Of a stretch of DNA of 47,300 nt, positions 30,924 through 38,965 are shown one piece after another. This stretch comes from a virus. The notes under the pieces are model-generated. The model was not told the DNA's origin, searched no databases, and saw only the letters and a list, made by a program, of their open reading frames with translations. Numbering within the stretch: position 1 is the first letter of the stretch; each line of letters begins with the position of its first letter. The translations under genes were made by a program, and so were the position numbers. The stretch is from IMG/VR virus record IMGVR_UViG_3300047678_000203, positions 1 through 47,300 of that record. One strand, 5' to 3'.

Positions 30924-31546
30924 GCATCGACAACACTGCCAGCCCCGACAACCGCCAGCTCAACGCCTACGGTGTCCTCGCCGTTGGCAGCACCGACTGG
31001 ATCACCAGCCAGGAAGCCGCCGGACAGCGGCAGCTCGTCGCGTCGACGTCGCTGCCGACCGACGCATCCGGCGACGACGCCGAGTTCCTGGCCCTCGGCT
31101 TCACGTTCGGCGACCCCGACCCGGGTGACCCGATGTTCCGGCCGGTCACCCTCCCGGACGGCTGGTCCAAGCAGCCCTCGGACCACGACATGTGGTCGCA
31201 CGTCGTCGACGAGCTCGGCCGCCGCCGGGTGGCGGTGTTCTACAAGGCCGCCTTCTACGACCGGCGGGCGTTCATGCGGCTGGAGTCGCTGCGCTCGTAC
31301 GCCCACGACCTGCGCTACACGGGCGGCCTGCCGGTGTACGACGACGTGTGGTGCACGCCGGAGACGTTCGCGGCGGCGGCAGCGGAGATGCGCGGCGAAC
31401 TCGCGGAGGACGCCGAGCGGATCGCCGCGCGCGCCGCCGAGCAGCCGGACGACGACTACTGGTCCCGCCACCTGGCCGAGCTGCGGGACGAGCTGGCGGC
31501 GCATGACGCGTGGATGGCGCGGGTCTCCGAGGCGGTGGCCCGGTGA
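30920..31546 (+). CDS. Early operon protein, unknown
   Basis: This 208-residue protein from ATG 30920 overlaps the previous gene by 4 bases. The first 85 residues are loop-rich (DAEFLALGFTFGDPDPGDPM). Residues about 86-150 (PSDHDMWSHVVDELGRRRVA, VFYKAAFYDRRAFMRLESLR) read like a compact alpha/beta domain. The C-terminus is helical and charged. It resembles conserved actinophage early proteins without known function. Confidence 0.72.
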   Translation: MSIDNTASPDNRQLNAYGVLAVGSTDWITSQEAAGQRQLVASTSLPTDASGDDAEFLALGFTFGDPDPGDPMFRPVTLPDGWSKQPSDHDMWSHVVDELGRRRVAVFYKAAFYDRRAFMRLESLRSYAHDLRYTGGLPVYDDVWCTPETFAAAAAEMRGELAEDAERIAARAAEQPDDDYWSRHLAELRDELAAHDAWMARVSEAVAR

Positions 31547-31827
31547 TCCTCGACCTGATCAACGCCGCCGCCGGGATCGCCTACATCGTGGCCCTCACCG
31601 TCGGCCTCTACCGGTCCCGCCGGGGAGCGCTGCGGGACGCCGACCACGCGATCGCCGCGTTCATGCTGGCCGCTCTCGCCGCGCTCATCTCCGCTGTTGC
31701 CGCCCTGATGCGGGTCGACGTCCACGGGTGGGTGCCGGTCGGGCTGGCCGGGTTCTTCCTGGCAGGGGCCGTGCTGGTGGTCTTCCTGGCCGTGGGGCGC
31801 GCGGACCGGATGGAGGACGCCCGGTGA
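31543..31827 (+). CDS. Small membrane protein with three membrane segments
   Basis: This 94-residue protein has hydrophobic stretches at residues about 4-21 (NAAAGIAYIVALTVGLY), 36-58 (AIAAFMLAALAALISAVAAL) and 66-88 (WVPVGLAGFFLAGAVLVVFL). A short basic loop (RSRRGALRD) separates the first two. It overlaps both neighbours by 4 bases. It could alter host membrane function early in infection. No family is recognised. Confidence 0.75.
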   Translation: MILDLINAAAGIAYIVALTVGLYRSRRGALRDADHAIAAFMLAALAALISAVAALMRVDVHGWVPVGLAGFFLAGAVLVVFLAVGRADRMEDAR

Positions 31828-32054
31828 GCGCCGCCGACCTGGACGAGGAGCACTGCGGTAACAACTGCGGCGGCGTCTACGAGGACGGCGAGCGCATCGA
31901 GGAGCCCGACGACTGCGTGTGCTGCGAGTGCTGCTGCGACTGCCTCGCCTGCATCTACGCGCCACAGGACGGGATGCTGCTCACCCCGGAGCAGCGTGCC
32001 GGGATCGGCGCAGGCCTCGACGACGTCCCGCCGAACGCCGGGAGCGCGTCATGA
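31824..32054 (+). CDS. Cysteine-rich small protein
   Basis: Of 76 residues, 11 are Cys, packed as CGNNCGG near residues 11-17 and CVCCECCCDCLAC at about residues 32-44. The C-terminus (LTPEQRAGIGAGLDD) is free of Cys. The spacing suggests one or more zinc ions or a metal cluster. It starts with GTG 31824 and overlaps both neighbours. No close family is recognised. Confidence 0.75.
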   Translation: MSAADLDEEHCGNNCGGVYEDGERIEEPDDCVCCECCCDCLACIYAPQDGMLLTPEQRAGIGAGLDDVPPNAGSAS

Positions 32055-32479
32055 GCGCCGCCGAGCCGATCTACTACACCGCTTTCCCCCACCAGCCCAT
32101 CCCCTGGCCCGAACGTCGAGGCCGCTGGATCTGGGCCATCACCGACGGCATGGCCGGACGCACCATCGCCAAGGGCACGGCCTTCACCCAACGCGGTGCC
32201 GTCCGCAAACAGCAGCGGGCGTACGGCCAGTGCGTGTGCATCACCGGAACGTGCCGCGCTGACCGGCCCGTCCTGCACCCCCTCGACCGGATGGCCGCGC
32301 ACCGCATCACCGACCGGCTGCAGCGCGACGACATCCCGGTGACCGTCCGCATCGACGGCCCGGACGGTGTGGTGGTGCTGTGGCCGGCGCTGGCTCTGAC
32401 GCCGGAGCAGGAGGCGCACACGTTGCATGCGGTGTTGCCGGAGACGGACGCCCCGGTCCGCTGGGCAGGTGTCGCATGA
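32051..32479 (+). CDS. Early operon protein, unknown
   Basis: This 142-residue protein contains PWPERRGRWIWAITDGMAGR, a CVCITGTC motif (about residues 61-68) and RMAAHRITDRLQRDDIPVTV. It is alpha/beta with basic patches. It overlaps both neighbours by 4 bases. No family is recognised. Confidence 0.7.
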   Translation: MSAAEPIYYTAFPHQPIPWPERRGRWIWAITDGMAGRTIAKGTAFTQRGAVRKQQRAYGQCVCITGTCRADRPVLHPLDRMAAHRITDRLQRDDIPVTVRIDGPDGVVVLWPALALTPEQEAHTLHAVLPETDAPVRWAGVA

Positions 32480-33099
32480 CGGCGCCGACCACCTACGCCA
32501 ACCCGTACTGGGACAAGGTCCAGGGCCACGTCCGCGTCGACCGGTGGGACCGCACCCCGACCGTTGACCACTACCGCAGCGACAACCCCGCCGTCAGCCG
32601 GCACGACCTGGTCAGCGAGTACGCGTGGACCATCACCGACCCGGACACGGTCGCGTTCGTCGCCAAGCACTGCGGACCCCAGGTCGTCGACCCGCTCGCC
32701 GGATCCGGCTACTGGGCATGGCTCCTCGGCCAGCACGGCATCGACGTCGCTGCCTCGGACCTGAAGCCAGGCGCAAACGACTGGCACCGGCATGGCGTGC
32801 ACCTGCCCGTCGCCCGCCAGGAAGGACCGCACGCGGTCCGGCTGGCCGGCCGGGACCGGACGCTGCTGCTGTCGTGGCCGCCGTACTCGATGCCCGTCGG
32901 TGCGGAGCTGGTCGCCGCGTATCAGGGCGACCGGATCGTCTACATCGGCGAGGGCCCGTACGGCTGCTGCGGCGACGAGGACATGTGGGAGCTGCTGGAG
33001 GCCGGTTGGACCGAGGTGGCCTCGCACCGGCCGGTTCAGTGGTACGGGCTGCGGGACTGGGTGACCGTCTACGAGCGGACGGCCGGTGATGTCCGGTGA
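32476..33099 (+). CDS. SAM-dependent DNA methyltransferase-like protein
   Basis: This 207-residue protein has a motif I variant DPLAGSGYW at residues 72-80 (SAM binding), an acidic residue in ASDLKPG (93-99) that would hold the ribose, and SWPPYSMP at 133-140 in place of the N/D-PPY catalytic motif. It is short and lacks an obvious target-recognition domain. It could methylate phage DNA against restriction or modify small substrates. The S-W-P-P-Y variant makes the substrate uncertain. It is followed by recombination genes and overlaps both neighbours by 4 bases. Confidence 0.75.
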   Translation: MTAPTTYANPYWDKVQGHVRVDRWDRTPTVDHYRSDNPAVSRHDLVSEYAWTITDPDTVAFVAKHCGPQVVDPLAGSGYWAWLLGQHGIDVAASDLKPGANDWHRHGVHLPVARQEGPHAVRLAGRDRTLLLSWPPYSMPVGAELVAAYQGDRIVYIGEGPYGCCGDEDMWELLEAGWTEVASHRPVQWYGLRDWVTVYERTAGDVR

Positions 33100-33983
33100 C
33101 CGAGCAGCTGACCCTGCCGCCCGTCGTCGGCGAGTGGACGATCACCAAGCCCAGCCACCACGCGCTGATGCCCGAGGCCGTCTACCACGACGACCCCGTG
33201 CCCGGCGGCTCCCTGTCCTCGACCGGCGCGCGCAAGCTCCTGCCACCCGGCTGCCCCGCCAAGTACCGCTGGTGGGCCGACAACCGCGAGCCGTTCAAGG
33301 CAGTGTTCGAAGAGGGCAAGGCAGCTCACCGCAAGGTCCTCGGCGTCGGCTCCGAGCTGGTGTTGGTCGACCGGCCGCGCTGGGACACCAACGAGGTCAA
33401 GGCGCAGCTCGCCGAGATCCGGGCCGCCGGAAACGTGCCGCTGAAGAAGCCGGCCATGGACATGGTCGACGCGATGGCCGCCGCGCTGCGCGAGGATCCG
33501 ATCGCCGGGGTGCTGCTCGACCCGGACCAAGGCGCGACCGAGCTGTCGCTGTTCTGGCGCGACCGGTCCGTCTGGGGTCGGTCGCGGCTGGACCGGCTGA
33601 CGAAGCTGCGCAGCGGCCGTCCGGCGATCGTCGAGTACAAGTCCGCGGCATCCGCGGCGCCGGCCGACGTCGAGCGGTCGATGGCCCGGTTCGGCTACCA
33701 CGTTCAGGGCGGGTTCCAGCGGGCCGGAGCGGTCGCGCTGGGCCTGGCCCCGGAGGACGTGGCGTTCCTGATCGTCGCGCAGGAGAAGGAACCGCCGTAC
33801 CTGTGCACGGTCATCGAGCCGGACTTCACAGCGATGCGCATGGCGGCGATTCGGGTGCGCGAGGCGTTCGACATCTACGCCGAATGCATGGAGTCGGGCC
33901 GCTGGAAGGGCTACGCGGACGACGTCGTGCTCGCCGAGTTGCCGCCGTGGGAGACCCGCGAGCTGAACGGCCAGGTGTGGTGA
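33096..33983 (+). CDS. RecE-like (PD-(D/E)XK) exonuclease
   Basis: This 295-residue protein resembles the RecE/DUF3799 exonucleases of phages: SLSSTGARKLLPPGCPAKYR at the start, FEEGKAAHRKVLG (about residues 70-82), and the nuclease core D166 in GRSRLDRL, E180 and K182 in IVEYKS. This D...E-x-K set is the PD-(D/E)XK active site. GYHVQGGFQRAGAV matches the region after the core. Such exonucleases resect double-stranded DNA for strand annealing. It lies one gene block before a candidate annealing protein. Confidence 0.85.
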   Translation: MTEQLTLPPVVGEWTITKPSHHALMPEAVYHDDPVPGGSLSSTGARKLLPPGCPAKYRWWADNREPFKAVFEEGKAAHRKVLGVGSELVLVDRPRWDTNEVKAQLAEIRAAGNVPLKKPAMDMVDAMAAALREDPIAGVLLDPDQGATELSLFWRDRSVWGRSRLDRLTKLRSGRPAIVEYKSAASAAPADVERSMARFGYHVQGGFQRAGAVALGLAPEDVAFLIVAQEKEPPYLCTVIEPDFTAMRMAAIRVREAFDIYAECMESGRWKGYADDVVLAELPPWETRELNGQVW

Positions 33984-34165
33984 TGGCCAAGCGTATCCAG
34001 GTTCAGCGCTTCAAGTCCACGGGCCGCGCGCAGTGCGAGGAGTGCGGCACCCCGCCACGGCTGTGGGCCCGGGAGCGGGCGCGTCTGCACGTCGACCGCG
34101 AGGGCCACACCGTCCGCTTCGTCATCGAGGACACCACCGTCTACAGCAGGAAGGCCAGCTCGTGA
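33983..34165 (+). CDS. Small zinc-ribbon-like protein
   Basis: This 60-residue protein starts MAKRIQVQRFKSTGRAQCEE and has CEECGTPPRLWARERARLHV with a single Cys pair, then REGHTVRFVIEDTTVYSRK. It overlaps the exonuclease by one base and the next gene by 4. It lies between the exonuclease and the candidate annealing gene, so an accessory recombination role is possible. Confidence 0.7.
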   Translation: MAKRIQVQRFKSTGRAQCEECGTPPRLWARERARLHVDREGHTVRFVIEDTTVYSRKASS

Positions 34166-34491
34166 ACGACCTGGACAAGGCCCGCACCGTCCCATGCCCC
34201 GACTGCAAGCGGCCCGCCGGTTCGAAGTGCGTGCACCTCGAAACCCTCGCCGAGACCAACGGCGTCCACTCGTCGCGGATCTACCGGGCGTACCTGGTCG
34301 GCGAGGCGATCGCCGAGAACGTGGCCTACGAGCTGCGCATCGCCCTGGAGCGGCTCGCCCAGGCCGCCGAGCAGTACCTCCAGACCGATCACTGCAGCGC
34401 CGCCCGGGAGGTGGAGCTGCGTCGCAACCTCGGCGAGGCCACCACCGATGCGGCGCTGTGGCTGACCATGCCGAACGGAGCCACACCATGA
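34162..34491 (+). CDS. Small zinc-finger protein in the recombination cluster
   Basis: This 109-residue protein has CPDCKRPAGSKCVH at about residues 12-25, a CxxC-x(7)-CxH zinc knuckle. The rest is helical (LAETNGVHSSRIYRAYLVGE, ELRIALERLAQAAEQYLQTD). It overlaps both neighbours by 4 bases. It may bind nucleic acid alongside the recombination proteins. Confidence 0.7.
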   Translation: MNDLDKARTVPCPDCKRPAGSKCVHLETLAETNGVHSSRIYRAYLVGEAIAENVAYELRIALERLAQAAEQYLQTDHCSAAREVELRRNLGEATTDAALWLTMPNGATP

Positions 34492-35420
34492 CCAACGCTC
34501 TCGACCGGATCGCCGCCCCGGCGCCGATTACCCAGACCACCGCCGTCGAGCAGGCCCGCGCGGTGGCCGAGGTCGCCGCCGCCGTCCAGGTCGCCCAGCA
34601 GTGCCCCCGCGACATCCGCCGCGCCTGGGCCGAAATGGACGACGCCTGCCGACGCCTCGGCCTCGCCGAGGTCGCGTTCTACTCCGTGCCCAACCGAGGC
34701 CGTGACGCTTCCGTGCACCTCGCCCGAGCCCTTGCCCTGATCTGGGGCAACCACGACTCCGGCGTCCGCGAGCTGTCCCGCGACGACGTGAACGGCATGT
34801 CCGAGATCCAGGCCTACGCCTGGGACCAGCAGACCAACGTCCGCAGCTCGCGAACCTTCCAGGTGCCGCACGCCAAGATGGTCAAGGACAAGAAGACGGG
34901 CGCGCAGGAGCGCAAGGCGCTCACCGACCTGGCCGACGTCTATCTCAATAACCAGAACATCGGCGCGAGGGCGCTCCGCGAGTGCATCTGGGCAACCCTG
35001 CCCCGGGACTACGTCGACCAGGCGAAGGCGATCTGCGAGGAGACCCTTCGCAACGGCGACGGCACCCCGCTCCTCGACCGGATCGCCAAGATGGTCGAGG
35101 TCTTCGGGAAGGCCGGCGTCACGCCGAGGCAGATCGAGACGCGGCTGGGGAAGCCGCGCGGGCAGTGGACCTCGGTCGATGTCGCGGACATGCAGATCGT
35201 CATCCGATCGATCGCCAGCAAGGCGACCACCGTGGACGCTGAGTTCCCGCCCGAGCGGGTGACGGCGGCTGAGATCACCGGCCAGCGCGCTCCGGCTCCG
35301 TCGGTGTGCGGCTGGTCGACGCCGGACGGACCGTGCGCCCTGGCGCTGGGCCATCCGGTCGGGCCGGAGCTGCCGGGCTACGACGGCCACGACGTGGCGC
35401 CGGCGGGTGAGGGCCGGTGA
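34488..35420 (+). CDS. Candidate single-strand annealing protein (RecT/Erf-like role)
   Basis: This 310-residue protein starts TNALDRIAAPAPITQTTAVE. It contains VHLARALALIWGNHDSGVRE (about residues 75-95), EIQAYAWDQQTNVRSSRTFQ (about 105-125) and an LTDLADVYLNNQNIGARALR segment (about 140-160). This pattern is widespread in actinophages and appears near exonuclease genes. Size, helical-plus-strand build and position suggest a RecT/Erf-type annealing protein, but the sequence does not match one of those families clearly. It has a C-terminal extension with CGWSTPDGPCALALGH. Confidence 0.6.
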   Translation: MTNALDRIAAPAPITQTTAVEQARAVAEVAAAVQVAQQCPRDIRRAWAEMDDACRRLGLAEVAFYSVPNRGRDASVHLARALALIWGNHDSGVRELSRDDVNGMSEIQAYAWDQQTNVRSSRTFQVPHAKMVKDKKTGAQERKALTDLADVYLNNQNIGARALRECIWATLPRDYVDQAKAICEETLRNGDGTPLLDRIAKMVEVFGKAGVTPRQIETRLGKPRGQWTSVDVADMQIVIRSIASKATTVDAEFPPERVTAAEITGQRAPAPSVCGWSTPDGPCALALGHPVGPELPGYDGHDVAPAGEGR

Positions 35421-35506
35421 GCACCTGGCAGGAGACGGTGCAGCTGGGTCTGTGTCTGGCGGCTGTGGTCGCGGTCGTGTGGATCGTCGCGAGGTTGCTG
35501 CGATGA
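35417..35506 (+). CDS. 29-residue membrane peptide
   Basis: A GTG at 35417 overlaps the previous stop (GTGA) and opens MSTWQETVQLGLCLAAVVAV, then VWIVARLLR, ending in TGA at 35504-35506 inside the next gene's ATGA. It is a single membrane helix with a basic C-terminus. Coupling at both ends favours translation. Confidence 0.6.
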   Translation: MSTWQETVQLGLCLAAVVAVVWIVARLLR

Positions 35507-35823
35507 CCGATCTCGTCTCGCCGTTCCTGTACGCGGACGTCAACGCCGGCGAGATCCGCCGGGTCGCCGACGCGCTCAAGGTCCTCGCAGACCCGACCCG
35601 ACTGCGGATCCTGGCCCTGTTGTACCGGCACGGGCCGCTGCTGGTCGCCGAGCTGATGCCCGACCTGGGCTTGACGCAGGCGACCGTCAGTCACCACATC
35701 AAGACGTTGACCGATGCCGGGCTGGTCCGCGAGGAGCCGGTGTCCGGCGCCCGCGAGATCGTCATCGATGCCGTGTCTGGACTGGCCCGGCTGGTGGACC
35801 CGACGAACGGCGGCGGTCGATGA
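35503..35823 (+). CDS. ArsR-family HTH regulator
   Basis: This 106-residue protein has the ArsR winged-helix fold: VADALKVLADPTRLRILALL (residues about 23-42), LLVAELMPDLGLTQATVSHH, IKTLTDAGLVREEP, GAREIVIDAV. No cysteine metal site is present, so a classical arsenic or metal sensor is unlikely. It overlaps the small membrane peptide and the resolvase. Phages of actinomycetes carry such single-domain regulators now and then; the target is unknown. Confidence 0.83.
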   Translation: MTDLVSPFLYADVNAGEIRRVADALKVLADPTRLRILALLYRHGPLLVAELMPDLGLTQATVSHHIKTLTDAGLVREEPVSGAREIVIDAVSGLARLVDPTNGGGR

Positions 35824-36434
35824 TCCGGCCGCTGCGGGCGGTGGCCCTCGATTTATCGACGGCCGCCACGGCGATCGCATCGACGCACACGTCGACTGGT
35901 GAGCCGCGGCTGTCGGTGCGGACCATCGATACGGCCAAGCGGCCGCTGCACATGCAGACCGATCTGATCGATGTGCAGGTGCGGCAGGCGTGCGGGTTCG
36001 GCTCGGGTAACCGGCTCCTCGGCCGCGGCTTCGCTGACCTGGTCGTCATCGAGGGGACGTTCTCCCGGCAGTCGTCGTCGGACTATCCGCTGCACCACGT
36101 GCGGGCGTGTGTGACGCAGTGGCTGGCCCGGCAGGGGATTCCGTACGTCGATGTGGCTCCGGCGACGGTGAAGGTCTATGCGACCGGCTCGGGTGCGACG
36201 TCCGGGGCCAACAAGGTGACCAAGGACAAGGTCATCTCCGCGGTGATCGCCGCGTACGGGCGGCTGTTGCACATCCCGCCGACCGACGACAACTGTGCGG
36301 ACGCCGTAACGCTTCTGGCTCTCGGGCTGGACGCGTACGGACAGCCGCTCGCCACGATGCCGGACTCGCATCGACGGGCGCTGAACTCGGTGAAGTGGCC
36401 GAAGCTCGATCTATCGACGGCGGTGCCCGCATGA
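35820..36434 (+). CDS. RuvC-like Holliday junction resolvase
   Basis: This 204-residue protein has the RNase H-like acidic set: D11 in VALDLSTAATAI, E78 in VVIEGTF, and a C-terminal DDNCADAVTL with D155, D156 and D161. Between them, PATVKVYATGSGATSGANKV is the conserved loop of the RuvC/YqgF-type phage resolvases. The enzyme cuts four-way junctions during replication and recombination and can debranch DNA before packaging. It fits with the RecE-like nuclease and annealing protein upstream. Confidence 0.83.
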   Translation: MIRPLRAVALDLSTAATAIASTHTSTGEPRLSVRTIDTAKRPLHMQTDLIDVQVRQACGFGSGNRLLGRGFADLVVIEGTFSRQSSSDYPLHHVRACVTQWLARQGIPYVDVAPATVKVYATGSGATSGANKVTKDKVISAVIAAYGRLLHIPPTDDNCADAVTLLALGLDAYGQPLATMPDSHRRALNSVKWPKLDLSTAVPA

Positions 36435-36682
36435 GGTTCCTCGGTGGCCGCAAGCCCGTCGTCGAGGAGGTGTCGCCTCCGTCCGTCGATCGGGAGCAGG
36501 TTTTCCTGGACCGGATCGGCGAGGTCGATCGGTTGTCCTCGGTGCTGCTGCTGGCGCAGTCGGATCTGCCTGCGGAGGACCGGAGTCAGCGGTTGATCGA
36601 TGCGCTCCTCGACATTCGGCGGGCGTTGTGCCTGACGGCTCCGGGGCCGCAGGTGCCGGTCGTGCCGGGGCGGCCGTCGTGA
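36431..36682 (+). CDS. Early operon protein, unknown
   Basis: This 83-residue protein starts MRFLGGRKPVVEEVSPPSVD. The middle is helical (FLDRIGEVDRLSSVLLLAQS). It has no Cys cluster. It overlaps both neighbours by 4 bases. No family is recognised. Confidence 0.66.
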   Translation: MRFLGGRKPVVEEVSPPSVDREQVFLDRIGEVDRLSSVLLLAQSDLPAEDRSQRLIDALLDIRRALCLTAPGPQVPVVPGRPS

Positions 36683-37155
36683 CGGTCCAGCTGTGCGTGT
36701 GTGGGTGTCCGCAGGGTCGGCATCTGCTGGCCCGGCGGGACTGCAAGTCGTGCCCGGACTGCACGCAGTTCAGGGCGGCCGAGTCGGTGGCGCTTGATGT
36801 CGGCGCGTTGCTCGGCGAGGTCCAGGGCGACGTGTCCCGGGAGACCGAGCTGGCGGCCCGGCTCGCCGACGTCGAGCGGCAGCTGGCCGAGGCTCGCCGC
36901 GAGCTGGCCAAGCGGCCGAGCGAGGCCGACTGGCTGGCGGTCAAGAGCGACCGGGCCCGGCTGCGTAAGGCCGTCGCCATGCCCGGTCCGGCGGTGGCGA
37001 ACGCGATGGGCGTGCTGCTGTTCGCCTACGACGCGTGGCAGTGCCTCGACGGGTCGGTGAACTGCTCACGCCGCTACTACGCCGACGACCCGGATCACGG
37101 GTGTGGGCCGCTGACGCCGGTGACCGTGACCGTCTCCCGCAGGCCCGCGTCGTGA
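36679..37155 (+). CDS. Zinc-ribbon and coiled-coil protein, unknown
   Basis: This 158-residue protein starts with a Cys-rich head (CVCGCPQGRHLLARRDCKSC, then CTQF). A long helix follows (LAARLADVERQLAEARREL, about residues 58-80), predicted to be coiled coil. The C-terminal third has aromatic and Cys residues (DAWQCLDGSVNCSRRYY). It could dimerise and bind DNA or protein. It is not assigned to a family. Confidence 0.7.
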   Translation: MTVQLCVCGCPQGRHLLARRDCKSCPDCTQFRAAESVALDVGALLGEVQGDVSRETELAARLADVERQLAEARRELAKRPSEADWLAVKSDRARLRKAVAMPGPAVANAMGVLLFAYDAWQCLDGSVNCSRRYYADDPDHGCGPLTPVTVTVSRRPAS

Positions 37156-37847
37156 GCGCCGCCGAGGACCGGGCCGACGCCGACATGGTCATGAGCGTGC
37201 TGCTGGCGTCGCCGAACCGCGACGAGCCGGGCGCTCTCCTGGCGGCCGCGAAGGCCTACCAGGCCCTCAAATCTTCCCGCGAACGCGCCGTGCGTCGCGG
37301 GGCAACCATCGAAGGAGCACCACACAGCATGAGCGACATCACGGTGAACGTGTCGGGCACCTGGTCGGCGAAGCAACGGGCGAACAACGGCCTCGACCTG
37401 GTCGCCGCGCACGTCCGGAAGGAATGGCTGGACGCCCAGCAGGTCGTCCGGATCCCCGTCGTCGGCTACGTCGAGTACCACAACTGGCACCACCCGTTGT
37501 CCGGGAAGGTCCTCGTGGTGTCGATCCCGGTGATCGAGCCGGGCGTCGAGGCGGACGGCGCGGACCCGAACGGCGCGGGCGCGCGGCTCATGGAGATCCT
37601 CGACCAGCTGCGTAAGCAGCGTGGCAAGGGAGCGTCTGAGGATGTGCCGCCGCGCGCCGGTGAGCTGGCGGGGCAGATCAGTTTCGACTTCGACGGCGAC
37701 GGCGGGGTGTCCGGCGAGGTCCGGCTCGGCCCGGACGGCGAGCACGTGGTGCCGGAGGCCTCCGGCGAGGAGCTGATGGCCGAGCGGGCCGAAGCGGCGG
37801 CGGCCGGGGTCCCGGCGGCGTCGTTCTCCGGCGGTGAGGACGCGTGA
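37152..37847 (+). CDS. Early operon protein, unknown, possible internal start
   Basis: This protein has 231 residues from GTG 37152. A second start, ATG 37329, follows AAGGAG (37310-37315) and would give 172 residues beginning MSDITVNVSGTWSAKQRANN. The conserved part is from there on (VRIPVVGYVEYHNWHHPLSG). The C-terminal third is acidic and disordered. Either a two-product gene or a short upstream gene is possible. No function is recognised. Confidence 0.65.
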   Translation: MSAAEDRADADMVMSVLLASPNRDEPGALLAAAKAYQALKSSRERAVRRGATIEGAPHSMSDITVNVSGTWSAKQRANNGLDLVAAHVRKEWLDAQQVVRIPVVGYVEYHNWHHPLSGKVLVVSIPVIEPGVEADGADPNGAGARLMEILDQLRKQRGKGASEDVPPRAGELAGQISFDFDGDGGVSGEVRLGPDGEHVVPEASGEELMAERAEAAAAGVPAASFSGGEDA

Positions 37848-38203
37848 GCAAGCGGATCACGGCCGGAGAGGCCGAGGAGCTGTACGCCGACGGCGAGGGC
37901 GAGCACGGCGACGTCGTCGGTGACTGGACGCTGGTCGGCGGGTCGCTCGACCACAAGCACCGTGAGTCGCGGTGGCACCAGCGGTACTGGCTGATCGTCC
38001 GGGACGCCGCCGGTGAGCTTTACGGGCTGGACTTCGGGATGGGTCTGACCGAGTCCCAGGAGAACGACTTCCCGTGGCCCTCGTACGTCGACCGCAGCAT
38101 CCCCGCCGACAGGGAGCTGAAGCTGACCCGGCTGTACCGGCATGAGGTGACGCGTGTCGAGTACTGGACGACGCCGCCCGAGGGGGCGAGGTCCAGTGGC
38201 TGA
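37844..38203 (+). CDS. Early operon protein, unknown
   Basis: This 119-residue protein is alpha/beta with a conserved aromatic stretch (ESRWHQRYWLIVRDAAGELY) and DFPWPSYVDRSIPADRELKL. The pattern is a compact single domain. It overlaps the previous gene by 4 bases and the next by 8. No family is recognised. Confidence 0.7.
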   Translation: MSKRITAGEAEELYADGEGEHGDVVGDWTLVGGSLDHKHRESRWHQRYWLIVRDAAGELYGLDFGMGLTESQENDFPWPSYVDRSIPADRELKLTRLYRHEVTRVEYWTTPPEGARSSG

Positions 38204-38444
38204 TCCGACCTCTTTGGAGCAGACCGACGTTCGGCTCGGTCTGCTCCGCGACATCGCCGACGGCCTGGTCGTCGACGACGACATGTTCATGCCGACGATG
38301 ACCGTGGACGGCATGCTCGTCCCGGTCGGCTCGGGCGTGTGGGAGCTGGAGCGGTTCTTCTGGGTGCGGCAGCCGTTCACGTCGCGCCGGTGGGAGCCGA
38401 CCGAGTTCGGCCGGGCGCTCCTCGAGGAGGCCGACCGTGGCTGA
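38196..38444 (+). CDS. Early operon protein, unknown
   Basis: This 82-residue protein starts in GTGGCTGA, an octamer shared with four other junctions downstream. It contains VDDDMFMPTMTVDGMLVPVG and WELERFFWVRQPFTSRRWEP. It may be a small alpha/beta protein. No family is recognised. Confidence 0.65.
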   Translation: MADPTSLEQTDVRLGLLRDIADGLVVDDDMFMPTMTVDGMLVPVGSGVWELERFFWVRQPFTSRRWEPTEFGRALLEEADRG

Positions 38445-38715
38445 TCAGAACGAGCCTCGGCAGCCGCTGCTGACGCCCGAGCAGGCCGCCGAGATCCTCG
38501 CCGCACTGAGGAACGGCCCGGCGATCGTCTGCTACGCGAAGTGCTGGCCGTGCCAGATGGGTCAGCACGACGACATCCCGCATACCTGGATGGACTCCGA
38601 CGGCCGTGAGCATGCGGGGATACCGGCCGACAAACCGCTGGACGAGCTGGCCGTGGAGAAGCCGTGCGGTTGCCACTGCAATGCGGCGAACGTGGGCGGT
38701 GGGGCCGGTGCGTAG
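38437..38715 (+). CDS. Small zinc-binding protein
   Basis: This 92-residue protein has two Cys pairs: CYAKCWPCQMGQHDD (about residues 32-46) and CGCHCN at the end. TPEQAAEILAALRNGPAIV forms a helix before the first pair. It starts in GTGGCTGA, overlapping the previous gene by 8 bases. Confidence 0.68.
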   Translation: MADQNEPRQPLLTPEQAAEILAALRNGPAIVCYAKCWPCQMGQHDDIPHTWMDSDGREHAGIPADKPLDELAVEKPCGCHCNAANVGGGAGA

Positions 38716-38965
38716 GCGTCTGCGTTTCGCGGTCGCCCGCCTGCTGGCCCGCCTCCCCGGCACCTGCCAGCAAACCGTGTGGCAGTGGGCGAACGGCCAC
38801 ACCCGCCGGCCGTGGGCGCGTGTCCGGCCGGGCTGCCGGGAGCTGGCGGTCCGGTACGGCTGGTGCCCATGCGGCCAGGTGGTCGGACCGGACGAGGCTG
38901 AGCTGGGTGCGGCCATGCGCCGTCACCCGGCCGGCCGGGCCCGAGGCGGTGACCGTCGTGGCTGA
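38708..38965 (+). CDS. Small basic protein
   Basis: This 85-residue protein starts MRRRLRFAVARLLARLPGTC, a strongly basic amphipathic helix, and continues QQTVWQWANGHTRRPWARVR. CPCGQ lies at about residue 53. The GTG overlaps the previous stop by 8 bases (GTGCGTAG). It could bind DNA or membrane. No family is recognised. Confidence 0.62.
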   Translation: MRRRLRFAVARLLARLPGTCQQTVWQWANGHTRRPWARVRPGCRELAVRYGWCPCGQVVGPDEAELGAAMRRHPAGRARGGDRRG

